DNA of 64,000 nucleotides, taken from assembly GCA_050084985.1 (NCBI GenBank), contig JBITNC010000001.1, positions 112,654,001 through 112,718,000 on the forward strand, given 5' to 3'. Within the stretch, counting starts at the first letter, position 1. Each line of letters starts with the position of its first letter. Shown one piece after another: positions 10,741-22,334 of this stretch. The translations under genes and the position numbers were made by a program. A model generated the notes under the pieces. The model did not search any database and was not told where the DNA came from. It was given only the letters and a program-made list of their open reading frames with translations. This stretch comes from Nageia nagi. Lineage: Eukaryota; Pinophyta.

Positions 10741-12240
10741 TATTGAAGTGGATCCAAAAAGGTGAAGGACATTATTAGCATGCCACCTCTCAAAAATCTC
10801 AATAATTAAAAAGTATCCAAGGTAAGATCAATTCAAGAAGAAGATTCATTTCATATCTTGGTGATAAATATTTTCATTCACTCACTTGTTGAAAAATGAT
10901 CTAAAATTTTTATGGGATCAAAAGTGTCAAAAGCATTTGGGGATATCAAAGAGTATTTGCTCAATCCAACCATCTTGGTACTTATGGATTTAACAAGGAA
11001 TCATATCTTTATATATAAGCCATAATGTTTACCTTAAGGGTAATGTTGTGTCAACAAGATAATTCAAAGAAGGAAAGATCAATATACTATCTTAATAAGA
11101 CTCTCGTAGACTATGAAACAAGGTATATCTCATTTAAAAAATCTATTTTACTATAGTTTTTGCTACTAAAAAATTGAGGTATTATCTTCTATATTGTACT
11201 ACATATGTTGTAATCCCTCTAATCCATTAAAATAATATCATAGCTAAGCGACATTTATTATGAAGAGTAGCTAAGTGGTTGATGTTGTTGTAAGAATTTA
11301 ACATAAATGTAGTAAAGAAAAAGTATATAAAAGGCCAATAAATTGCAAATCTTATCACAAAGTTCCCCCATAATGATGGTATCTCTATCCATGAGGAGTT
11401 TCTTAATGATTATGTCTAGTACAATCTACCTCTAGAGTTTGGACATCATAGAGGAGTGCTCCCACACTATTACAATGATCAATGGGAGATCCTAGTTGAT
11501 TTTGTATGCTTCCTAGAGGAAGAACCTAAGGCTTTAAACATTATACTTAGATAGATCAAAGTGTTCTTATAGAGCAGGGTAGGTATTGTATTAGTATCAC
11601 TTATAAATGATGTTATTTTCATGGCATATAAACTTGGATTTGAGTGCACTAACAATATGGTAGAGTATGAGGTATTGATCTTGTTTTGAGGTAGCTTCTC
11701 TTTTAAATATAAGAGAGTTGTAGATATATGATGATTCATAGCTTGTTGTTAACCAAGTCACTAATGTATACAATACAAAGGATAAGAAACTGATTATATA
11801 CAAGATGATAGTTGTTGATCTTCTAAATGAGTTTGAAAAGCACACTATTTAAAATATCTCAAGACCAAACAAAAGGTATACAAATGCAATGGCAATTTAT
11901 TGCCTCCTTGGTACCTATCGAGATAGAGGATAGGAAACAATCCTCAAAATCAAGAAAGTAGGCATACCATCTTTTATAGTTGAAGATGGTGAAGTAAAGG
12001 TATATTGTGTTACTCAATAATAAACCTCTCCATTATTGTATGATGACATTTCCAATTACTTGAAAGATCAAACAATTGCATAACATTTTGAGAGAAATGA
12101 GAAAATTATATTAAAAAGGTTAGCTCTAAAATATGTCATTATTGGTGACATATTATACAAAAGATCATTTATGGGGCTTTTTTGAGATGTCTCACACATC
12201 ATGAAACTACAACACTAATTGAACAAGCACATTAGGGTCT
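10741..12240 (+). pseudogene. Gypsy A RNase H and connection remnant
   Basis: The stretch 11030-11230 encodes RNase H-like peptides around RSIYYLNKTLVDYETRY. Homology with element B begins at 11027. Relative to B, this copy has about 525 extra bases at about 11544-12068, deleted in B. Stops are frequent throughout. Confidence 0.6.
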
Positions 12241-13290
12241 ATGAAAGGGGCATTTCTTTGCAAAAGAATTATACACCAAGATCTTGTGTATATAATATTA
12301 TTACCTTATATGGAAGAAGACTGTGAGGACCATGTTAGGAACCTACCTTCAATTTTAAAAATATTTGAATTTAGAAAAACAACCAACATAAGAACTAAAT
12401 ACAATTATTTCACCATGGATTTTTGTAATTTAGGTTATAGATATAATTACCTTGATTAATCCTCATTCAAGGGATGGCATAAATATGTTATCACAACTAC
12501 AAAATGGGTAGAGGTAGTTCCAATGAAATTAGTGACATAGGAAAAGATAATCAACTTCTTGGATGAAAACATCATCATAAGGTTTAGCATTCCATAGTAA
12601 TTGATAATGGATAATGGGAAAATCTTTTAAAGGTAAGGATATGAAATCCTTTTGCAAAAAAATTCATATTACTCAAAAGTTTTCTTTAGTTTATTATCCA
12701 AATGGAAATTATTAAGCTAGAGCATCAAACAAAATAATCAAAACCATTTTATCAAAAATATAGGATGAGTAGAAAAGAGATTAGCATGATCAATTTCCTT
12801 ATGCACTTTGGGCATACAAAATAGTGTTTATGATTGGTACTAGGGCAACTCCTTTCTCATTAGTTTATAGAGATGAGGCTTTGGTACCACTAGAATTGTA
12901 AATACTATCCTTGAAGGATTTCACTAAAGGACATATACTAGATAAGGAAGCAAGAGAGGTAGATTGTAATAGTTAGAATAACTTGATGAAAAGAAATTTC
13001 ATCCAATTAAACATAAAAATAATATCATGTAAAACTAAAGAGACCATTCAAAAAGAAGATCAACCCAAAAACTTTCAAGAAGGAGACTTGATGTTAAAAT
13101 AAATCATCAACAAAATAGTTGCAAATGATGGAGTCAAAGGAAAGTTTGAGCCAAATTGTCTAGGAGCATTGTTTATAGTGGAAGCTACAAGATTATAGGC
13201 ATACAAATTATCTTCAATGGATGGTAAAGAAGAACCAAACACTTTAATTCCATTCATTTAAAACCCTTCTATGTATCAGACATAAGCTTT
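12241..13290 (+). pseudogene. Gypsy A integrase remnant with C-terminal region
   Basis: A zinc-finger-like portion around 12290-12340 (YMEEDCEDHVRN) is followed by the core: HKYVITTTKWVEVVPMKL, ENIIIRF, LIMDNGK and ARASNKIIKTILSKI. The usual catalytic glutamate position (QAEASNK in relatives) reads stop-A-R-A-S-N here, so it is lost. The C-terminal part continues through FQEGDLMLK near 13075-13100. Element B carries the same end on the opposite strand. Confidence 0.7.
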
Positions 13291-16011
13291 GTACCTCACA
13301 AAGATCCATTTTATAATATTTGAAATATTTTGAGTGTGGTTAATATGATAGGTACCCTAGTTATGGGGTCTGGGTCTAGTTCCATCTAGGTCTCAGGTTT
13401 TAGTAGCTAGAGTAAGAGTGATGGTCCTTGTAAAACCCTATGATGTAAGCAATATTGATGTAAAAAATAACTTTTTTCATGCAATTCTTTTATCTAAATA
13501 TTCATTATCGACTACATGAATATTTAAATAATTATATGTGTTCATTATCTGCTATAAGAGTAATTTATACCATTACATGTTAAAGTTTATAGATATATCT
13601 TTATTCATATTTCAAAATGGATAATTTATATGCAATTTTTATGACATTATCAAAGGAAAGGGATTTACATTTCAATTATAATATTTTTCATTCAATATAT
13701 TTTGTTAATTATTTATCTTTACAACTTATTCATTTGATGGTTGTCCTCATAAATTGAAAGATATTGCTAGGTAAGGATAAATATTCTAAGTGTAATAATA
13801 TTAGGATTTCCTTATATATAAATCTAATTAAGAGATTTATTTGATTAGAAAATAATGCAAATGAGCTTTGATTATTCAATTATCTTTACGGTATTCCTAA
13901 TTTTATAATCTATCTTTTTTTATTAACAAATTGAGTTGTTTAAATATTTTTTTTATGTTTATAAAACTTCTATAGTATTACTACATATTTACTATAGTAC
14001 AAATATTAAATTAAAGATATTTTAATTATAGATCTACAAAACATTATGAGGTATCAATCCCAAGGTGTCTATATTAAATATGTTTATATATTACATAAAT
14101 ATTATTAACCTAAAATACTAACAAAGTATAAATAAATATGGAATAAATATCATATATATATTATTTATAAAAAATATATAATAAGTATCATATATCGATA
14201 ATTAAATATACAACAACAATCAAATATGAGAAAAAGAGTTGAGAATTAATACCACCTCCTATGTCTCCTCCTAAGCCAACTACTACTTAGAGTTCAGAGA
14301 TATGGGATCCTTGTCTTAGTCCAACTAAATTGTATCATGTTGAATGAGTATAAATGATTTTTCTTCAAAGGTTTATACAGTGCAAATGCACAGTACCTCA
14401 CTCCATTACCCTTGTAGAGTTTGGAGCTTCACCTATTCGATTGGAGATTATCTCGAAGATCATTACCTATCTTAATAGGCTTTGCACTATGTTAGATACC
14501 CCTTTAAGGTGTAGAAGGTACCTTTACCTTACTTTATGCTCTTCAATGGTAATTTATTTGAATCTTAGGAGGAGATAGAAGGGGTTGTATTCTGGACCAA
14601 GATTGGGAACCCATATCTTTTAATTTTAAGTAATAGTTGGCTTAGGAGGAGACAAAGTGGATAGTATTCTAAAGTATCTATACTTCTAAAAAATATTCAA
14701 ATTCATATTGAAATACTTCCTCCTTACTCCCTTAGAGTTCCTCAACCATCATCATAAAATAAGAAGGAAAAGATACTTCATGAGATCTAGAAAGACATCA
14801 CTCTTCATTATATCCATTGCACTTGGATCTCTAGCATTACCTCCCTCCCTCCAAATCTATCCCTTTATCATGAGTATTTTCTCCATATCCAATATGGTAA
14901 GATAGTGTCTCCTTAATAAATCAATCAATTTATGATACATGGTATACATGTCTCCATTAGGTAAGCTTCAAGTATACTCCCATCATCTTTGAGTTAAAGT
15001 AGATCATCGTATATTGAGAGAGTAGAGGATATGTATATTTTATTCCCTACGAGAAGTAGAAACTCTACATCAATTTATTTTTCATTTTCTAATATACTAT
15101 GAGATTAGAGGAAGATTTTATTACCTCTTTAGGAGTGACTAATGCTTTATATCAACATTTTTTAGTAACAAGGACCAACATTATCTCAAAATTTACATTA
15201 GAGAACCAATTTGTTTTTGTCAACAACTAAGCTTTCATCTAAGTGCCTTTCATCCTACATAATCTTAACTTATCACAAACTACTTCATCATTGCTAATAG
15301 GTCAAGTGTGGATATAGATGTTAGTCAAAAAGGACAAGTGCCAAATCATCTATACACTAGCAAAGTAACTAAACAACATACTAGTGGAACTTTGAGACTC
15401 CAAACCAATGATGGAGAAAGATAAATCAATGATTTTTTTAGCAATGAGTCATTTGTATCTGATGTTAATAAGAGATTAATTATGGATGATCTCTCATCTT
15501 TGCATATCATGTTTTACATGAACTTCATATTTATTTTATGTTTTCTCTTTGGTTGGGCACTTTTGACCCACCTACTTGTAGTTTTCACTATCCTATTTTC
15601 CCAATCCCCTGGGTCACTTTTTGCCCACCTTGAACATTAATAATATTTCATTTCATTTCAACCATCCATTTGCACAAGTTATAGTTGTGGATCAATTTCA
15701 ACTATTTTACTACTAGCTTAGATATCTTAAAGATATATCTACAAATGTCAAGAGGCGCCTACCTTAAATAGCTTTATATAGTACATAAATATTATTAAAT
15801 AAAATACAAAAAAATATTAATAGATATGTAATAAATATCACATGAAAATATTATTTATAAAAAAATATATAATAAATATCATATAACAACAATTTAATAT
15901 GAAATAGCAATTAAATATGAATAAATTATGAATAAATTTCCTTCATCTATTTATATAAGTTATAATTGTGGATCAATTTCATCTATTTAATTTTTTTTGG
16001 TAGTTAAAAAA
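13291..16011 (+). repeat. 3' non-coding end / putative LTR of gypsy A
   Basis: The whole stretch recurs inverted at about 61130-58575 after element B's integrase, so it belongs to the element and is probably a long LTR or 3'UTR plus LTR. No clear TG...CA ends or polypurine tract could be fixed. It is strongly AT-rich and contains GAGGCGCCTA near 15750. Short open frames at 14354-14578 and 14708-14905 have counterparts in B but no recognisable product. Confidence 0.55.
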
Positions 16012-16302
16012 AGCTATTAATATATGAAAGATTACATATTTTACAAAAATTGGCTATTTGTCATAGCACTATATAACAAAATTTCATTGTAGATTTTATA
16101 ACCATTTCGTTTTGTTGTAGATTTTATAACCATTTTATTATTGTTGAACAAATGACGAATAAATTCTCTACCTCTTTTTATCGCTTATCATACTTTTTGA
16201 ACATTATTTATTAAACTTACTCATAAATAATAAATAATTTCTCTACCTTCAATTATTTATCATTATAAAACCATTTTTTTATATAAATTATTATTTTTAA
16301 AT
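15930..16302 (+). repeat. Direct repeat, copy 1
   Basis: It begins GAATAAATTTCCTTCATC and runs through the gypsy A tail into the first 290 bp of the 17369-17973 inverted-repeat sequence. It recurs almost unchanged at 17284-17658. The duplication encloses a helicase fragment and a palindrome. Confidence 0.85.
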
Positions 16303-16384
16303 AAAATCATTTTTTGATATAATATTAATATATTTCTAACAATGAAATATTTTTTATCATAATAGGTTACAACTACTCAAGTTA

Positions 16385-16944
16385 AATTTTCTAATAGCAT
16401 GTAGTATTGCAACAAAATCAGGGAGCACAAAACAAGGAGGGGTGATAGTGAAGAGCTTGAAATTGAGTTATTAATTACAAACAATGCAAGAATTATGCTA
16501 AAATCTAACTTATGGACAGAAGCTGGACTTGTTAATGGTGCTTTGGGATATGTTAGAAAAATTGTATACAAACCAGGGAATTCTCCACCTGATCTACCAA
16601 CATATGTTATGGCAGAATTTGATCATTTTACAGGATGTTCACTTGAAGGTAAAGTTGTTCCAATTATACCTATAGAAAGAGGTCGAACACATCAACTTCC
16701 ATTACGATTGCCTTGGGGCTTAACAATACATAAATCACAAGGTTTGACACTTAATAAAGCAACAATAGATATTGGAGAAAGGGAAAGACAAGGTTTAACA
16801 TTTGTTGCTATATCTCGCATCAAAGGATTGGATGGACTTAGAATTTTAGCACCGTTTCCATATGATCATTATACAAAATTGAAATCAAGAAAAGGAGTTG
16901 TGCAAAGGAAAGTTGAAAAAGAAAGACTCAAATCTTTGGAGTAG
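16385..16944 (+). pseudogene. PIF1-family DNA helicase, C-terminal fragment
   Basis: A 149-codon open frame (16495-16944) extends in frame upstream to about 16410 without a methionine. It reads ITNNARIMLKSNLWTEAGLV, then VNGALGYVRKIVY, LPWGLTIHKSQGLTLNKA and FVAISRIKGLDGLRIL. These are the domain 2B and C-terminal RecA motifs (V and VI: TIHKSQG, AISR) of PIF1-like 5'-3' helicases. Walker A and B are missing, so this is only about the last quarter of such a protein. The wording is nearer to stand-alone PIF1-like helicases than to the Rep-Hel of Helitrons. It lies between two direct repeats and just before a palindrome, suggesting transport by a mobile element. No promoter is seen and it is probably non-functional. 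Confidence 0.75.
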
Positions 16945-17125
16945 CCAAAAATCAATATTACTATGATTAATTTTGAATTTTTTTAAATCTTACTCAATAT
17001 TATTTGTCAATGACTCCTTATGTATGAGTCATATTCATTTGTTAAACATTATTTTTAAAATAATATTTGCATTTGTATTGTATCTCTTAATATTATAATT
17101 CAATAATCACACGACGATGGATGCC

Positions 17126-17283
17126 ACTAGCTTTGATATAACCCCTTATATATGAAAAAACGTCGAGAGATATCATTTCGAGGCGCCTATCTCATTTCTT
17201 GGTATTGCTATATCCAAGATAGGCGCCTCGAAATGATATCTCTCGGTGTTTTTTGATATATAAGGGGTTATATCAAAGCTAGT
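17126..17283. repeat. Near-perfect palindrome, 67-bp arms and 24-bp loop
   Basis: Arm 17126-17192 pairs with 17217-17283 with three mismatches by eye. The ends are ACTAGCTTTGAT and ATCAAAGCTAGT, and the arms carry CGAGGCGCCTATCT next to the loop. The right arm ends exactly where the second direct repeat starts (17284). It resembles a foldback/MITE-type element or a strong cruciform. No convincing target duplication is seen. Confidence 0.9.
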
Positions 17284-17658
17284 GAATAAATTTCCTTCAT
17301 CTATTTATATAAGTTATAATTGTGGATCAATTTCATCTATTTAATTATTTTTTTGGTAGTTAAAAAAAGCTATTAATATATGAAAGATTACATATTTTAC
17401 AAAAATTGGCTATTTGTCATAGCACTATATAACAAAATTTCATTGTAGATCTTATAACCATTTCATTTTGTTGTAGATTTTATAACCATTTTATTATTGT
17501 TGAACAAATGATGAATAAATTCTCTACCTCTTTTTATCGCTCATCATACTTTCTGAACATTATTTATTAAACTTACTCATAAATAATAAATAATTTCTCT
17601 ACCTTCAATTATTTATCATTATAAAATCATTTTTTTATATAAATTATTGTTTTTAAAT
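17284..17658 (+). repeat. Direct repeat, copy 2
   Basis: Near-identical copy of 15930-16302, continuous with the left inverted repeat (17369-17973). Confidence 0.85.
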
Positions 17659-17973
17659 TTCATAGAAAAATACTTAAATTCTATGACATTCTTTTGAAAG
17701 AAGTTACTTTACCCATTCACTTCCATTAAAGAACTTTTTACATTTGCTCGTTGTTAATTGACTAAAATGTGACTTACTAAATTTTGACGTGATAGAAATA
17801 CATAAAATAATAATGATAAATTTAAAGGGAGAATTGAGAGAGCTTTAGCAAGATCAAGATTCTGGTATGGTCTTGTCCAAGAAATCTTTTAAAATCATAA
17901 ATAAATATTTTATTGAGGGAGAATCCAAAGCAAACTCAACGAAAGAAGTTTCTCTGCACCTTAAGTTCAACGT
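17369..17973 (+). repeat. Left inverted repeat flanking the oxidase locus
   Basis: It runs from AGCTATTAATATATGAAAG to CACCTTAAGTTCAACG and is the reverse complement of 27468-28003. Shared words include GATCAAGATTC, GGTATGGTCTTGTCCAAG and TTTTATTGAGGGAGAATCC. The first 290 bp are also present at 16012-16302. Confidence 0.85.
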
Positions 17974-20900
17974 GTGTCTCTCATTTTCAAGAATTTCAAT
18001 GTTTTACTGCTTTGACTATTGAAAGCTTTGTCTACAGTGAGTTTCCATCCCATCCAACAACTGGCAACGGTACCCAAATGAAATGGGCATATTCGTAAAA
18101 TTATTATTGCATATTGACATAGCGATTTCGTGAATATGTTTGTCTGAAAAATAAAATTAAAAAAATGATTGAAAAACACACGAATGTGTCGAGGGGGATG
18201 AGTTTCCTAGCTAAACGACTCTCCTTTAATTCTTCAATAAACTTTATTATATCTTTAGAATAAAGTAAAGTATGATAATGAGGTAGTGTAAATGATAAAA
18301 AGATAAAATACTATACAAGAACATAATACAAACATAAGTATATAATGCTTCAAATTATTTCTTAATAACATATATATTTAGACTCCCTTGAATAGTCAAT
18401 TACTTGTTTTAATTTTGTCTAAGTTGATGTTAAAAAAATATAGAGAACAAGGATGCTTCATAAAATAATTGAGAAATTGAAAAAAAGGGATGTTGATATG
18501 ATAATGCATACTTAAATACTTAAGACAAAATTTAGAACACAACACAATCATGAATATAAAAGATATAACATGCAAAAATAAGATATCTATGTGGGATATA
18601 TGTTTCATTTATGCTATAATAATATTACATTTATGCTATGTAATAGCCTACTACAAGTTGTCCGTCCTATAGATCAATTGGTCTCCAGTGGATGTTAATA
18701 TAATTTACCTTTACCTCAACAATACTAATGACCAAGACTTTTGCCTAGACATATACAAAGTTATTATGCACATCATATACATTAGATAAGTTGATTTAAT
18801 AGAACTTGATTATTTTAAAATGATAAATTTATGTTACGTTTATAAAGATTAAGTCTTCATATGCAGAATATTTATAATGTTGATAATTAATAAAGGATGT
18901 ATGGAGGACTCAAAGTCTACCTTCTTTCTTAATTCTTTATTTGTCTCATATATATTGAGCTAAGAAAGTCCATGAAAGCCATTTCAATATTTTCATATGG
19001 AATGTTTAGAAGTAAAGCTTGTTGAGGAATGATCAATATGACTGGAAGGAACACATATAGGATTAGTAAAAATAAATGTAAGTCATTGCAATAGTTATGA
19101 GTATAGATTAAAAATATTTACATTGATATTAAATGTAATAAGATATTTAGGAGATATTGAAAGTAGAATAAGAGGGTTGAAAACTTGAATTGAAGGAAGT
19201 AAGGGTGAAGGTAATGTATGTAGAAGAAGATAAAAGGGTATAAAATGATGATGGGAAGGAAGTTAAAACCAAGGATATGGAATATGTAGGTAGGTGCATG
19301 TATGACGCTATGTATGATAGCATAACAAATCAAATGAAGTAATGCTTAACATGTATGAGGAGGATGAAGTGGTAGAAGATTAAATTAGAGGTATAATTAA
19401 GGAAGTTAATTATCATGCGGATGGAATCAACATTGTATAAAGGTAAGATAATAGTTGTGAAGTGATGGCATCCATGTTGGAAAAGATTAGGGGATGTGTG
19501 ATAGCTAAAAGAATTGGCAAGATAGATATCACTGAATAATTAAATATACTAATATAGTTTTTTTTTATAAAAATAGTAAAATATTTATATTTATAATTAA
19601 AGGAGCTAAATTTATCCTAAAATATTCATGATATGGTCTTTTAGGTTGATCAATTCTCATGTATATGCATTTTCCATGGCCTATAGTGTTGAAATGAGTA
19701 CTCTTACATGTAAGAAGATTCATTATCATCACTTTCATTTGTAGGTTGCAAATAATGAAATGGATGAATATTATCTTTGATGTTCATGTATATTACAATC
19801 AATATTCACATACATAAATAATCAAAATTAATACTATATACATAATCTTTCATTATACTTATATCATATACATATAATATAGCTCTAATCTTGGTAATTC
19901 TAATAATAAGAGATATTTTATATTACTTTGGTTTCAACATATATAAATACAATTATAGAAAATTTGTAAAGTAAAGAAACTAAAGATTAAGATTTAATGA
20001 TATCATGATACAATTATAAAAATAATTAAATAAAGGCTAATGAGAAAATGATAAAGTGCATGAAGTAATTTGTAGGACTAGGATATGGATGTGCATTGCT
20101 ATAGATCCAAAAGGATGCAAGCAGGAGCCCATCTAGTATAGTTTAGGGGTCAATGGACCCAAGAAAGGAGTCATAGTTAAATGTAGTGTATGCCTAAGTA
20201 TTTTAAAGTTATTTAGAATGATGCTATAATAATTTAACATGGGTTCAACCAAATAATTTTTTAATTAAGTTACAATATATATTTGAAACCCTAAGATAAT
20301 TCAAACCCCATAAATGCAAAAAAACCTTAAATATCCTTAGATATCAAGGATCTAAGGATACACACAAGGTTTATTGTGCAATTACATCATAGATCTATGA
20401 ATCTAATAGAAAATATAATGCAATTAAAATGAATTTAACCCTAGAATTATTCTATATATACACAACCTATGAAATAGGTAATAAATTTAAGCAAGGAGAC
20501 TTTTCCACCAAGCTTTGACCCAATTCCATGGTGAGAATCACTCCAAACCTAAAATTCACCATAAAAATACCATAATATTACAATATGTTATATAATGAAA
20601 CCATTAAAACTTACCTAATGGATGTTTTATGAATATCATTGGTATTTTATGGTTGAAAATCCTTCAAAAAGCTTTAAACCCTAGCTTGATCTTGAAAAAC
20701 CCTAGCTAAAATTCTTGGAAAAAAATTAGGAGCATAAGTTCACAAATTTGCAATAGCAAAAATGATTTAAGATAGATAATTCTATTTTTCTATTATATTT
20801 TTTTATATCTCTTCCATCACTTAAGCTTAGGTATCTAGGAAATACCTATTTTTGCTTTATTTGACTTTTATGTGATTTTATATTCTTTTGAAATATTTTG

Positions 20901-21416
20901 CATTTTAGCATATTTTATTTTTGAATATTTACATAATATAATTAAATAAAATTATGAACTAAGCATACTAATGCAATTAACTCATGTTTCTAGAAAATAC
21001 ATGTTGTTTTTAGGTATCTACAAATTTATCATGGAGTTAAATATCTATATCCCTATCCTTTATTTTTCATACAAATTCCCTATCATTGTCATGGAAGTTA
21101 CTTTAAGGAGGGGAAGTTTCCAAAAAAATCCTTTATTGTTGGATGGATGTGATGGTAGATGCCTAGTCAATACTACACATGACATAATGGTACATGCCCA
21201 AATAATACCACATAAAGAATGGAAGAGATGGTAAATACCTAAGTCATTACCACATGAAGAGTGAAGGATGGAAAATGCCTAAACATTACCACATAAGATT
21301 TTAGTAAGCCCATTTCCATTGAAAAAATGATATTAGTGAGACCATTTCTAGTGAGAAATGAAGGATATATATGTAATGAAAAAGTATAAGGATTTATCAT
21401 TAAGGGAGATGTAAGA
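17974..21416. other. AT-rich intergenic DNA, no gene seen
   Basis: Short open frames on both strands (70 codons at most to about 19333, 87 codons at 20971-21234) have no recognisable domains and low-complexity composition. No RNA gene or intact transposon was recognised. Confidence 0.5.
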
Positions 21417-21903
21417 GATATTATTGCTATTATATTAAGTAGTATCTCAACTTTATTTGTTATGTAGTGTATGTGGGTTTTTACTTATAATAATTTTGTT
21501 AAATTGTAATGCTATTTTTATGGTTTTATCCTCATATTTATATGCTTAATAGAATGTACAAAAAGTATAGTTCTCCGATAATTGGTTATATGTTAAAAGT
21601 AATATCAATGAAGATTGATATCTAAATAATGAGAGAAAAAAGTTATTATTTTATTGAAATTATTATTATTGTATTAATTTGAGTAATATCTCAATCTTAT
21701 TTGTTATATAATGTATGTGGACTTTTACTTATAATAATTTTGTTAAATTGTAATGCTATTTTTGTGGTTTTATCTTCATATTTATATGCTTAATAGAATG
21801 TAAAAATTATAGTGCTTTGATAATTAGTTATATGTTAAAAGTAATATCAATGAAGATTGATATCTAAATAATGAGTGAAAAAAGTTATTATTTTATTGAC
21901 ATT
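21417..21903 (+). repeat. Tandem duplication, two copies of about 243 bp
   Basis: Copy 1 (about 21417-21660) and copy 2 (about 21661-21903) share long stretches such as GTAATATCAATGAAGATTGA and ACTTATAATAATTTTGTTAA, with scattered substitutions. Matched words are 242-244 bases apart. Non-coding. Confidence 0.85.
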
Positions 21904-22190
21904 CTATGTATACCAAATGAAGTTAATTGTAAGGAAAATGGTATAATATCTCAAAGTAATACGAAATAAGTATAAAATAAATAGATTTAATATTATTAAA
22001 TGTGTAATCATAAAAAGGTTAAAGCAAAACCTTTTTCCTATTAATGGAGTTGAGAAAACTTATAAGTTCAATTTGAGCCTATAATTAATTTAGTAAATAA
22101 CTTTTTGAATATATTGAAGTAATGATGATATTACTTAAATATATTAACAAATTTAAAGGTTGTTATCTAGTCTAAAATAAATTGGTATTA

Positions 22191-22334
22191 TTAGTCTAAA
22201 TAATACAATATAAATTATTATATGAAAGATATGTATATTTAGTGAAAATAATATAATATAAATTCTTATATGAGATATACATATTATTAGTGTAAATAAT
22301 ACAATATAAATTATACAATTTATATATATTTGAT
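22191..22334 (+). repeat. 48-bp tandem repeat, about 2.9 copies
   Basis: Units start TTAGTCTAAATAATACAATA at 22191, TTAGTGAAAATAATATAATA at 22239 and TTAGTGTAAATAATACAATA at 22287, so the period is exactly 48. The minus-strand 77-codon frame across it (22153-22386) is a by-product of the repeat. Confidence 0.8.

Larger units (their letters stand above)
1..16011 (+). mobile_element. Decayed Ty3/gypsy retrotransposon A (5' end off window)
   Basis: In order on the plus strand I can read gag-like sequence, an aspartic protease, reverse transcriptase, RNase H/connection and an integrase with its C-terminal region, then about 2.7 kb of non-coding 3' sequence. Every domain is broken by stops and frameshifts, so it is dead. 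Copia element 1 splits it at 497-8633. Its 3' half, from 11027, recurs in inverted orientation at 62921-58575 (element B), which supports the outer limit near 16011. The protein order and the style of the integrase C-terminus resemble non-chromovirus plant gypsy (Tat/Athila-like) elements; that lineage call is inference. The 5' LTR is outside the window and the exact 3' terminus is unresolved. Confidence 0.75.

Noticed and set aside
16495-16944. Treating the PIF1-like frame as an intact small gene
   Set aside because: It begins in the middle of the helicase fold, lacks Walker A and B, and reads in frame upstream of its first methionine.
17270-17284. CTAG followed by T after a hairpin, as at a Helitron 3' end
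   Set aside because: The hairpin arms are far too long and run right to the end, and no matching 5' TC end or RepHel gene was found.
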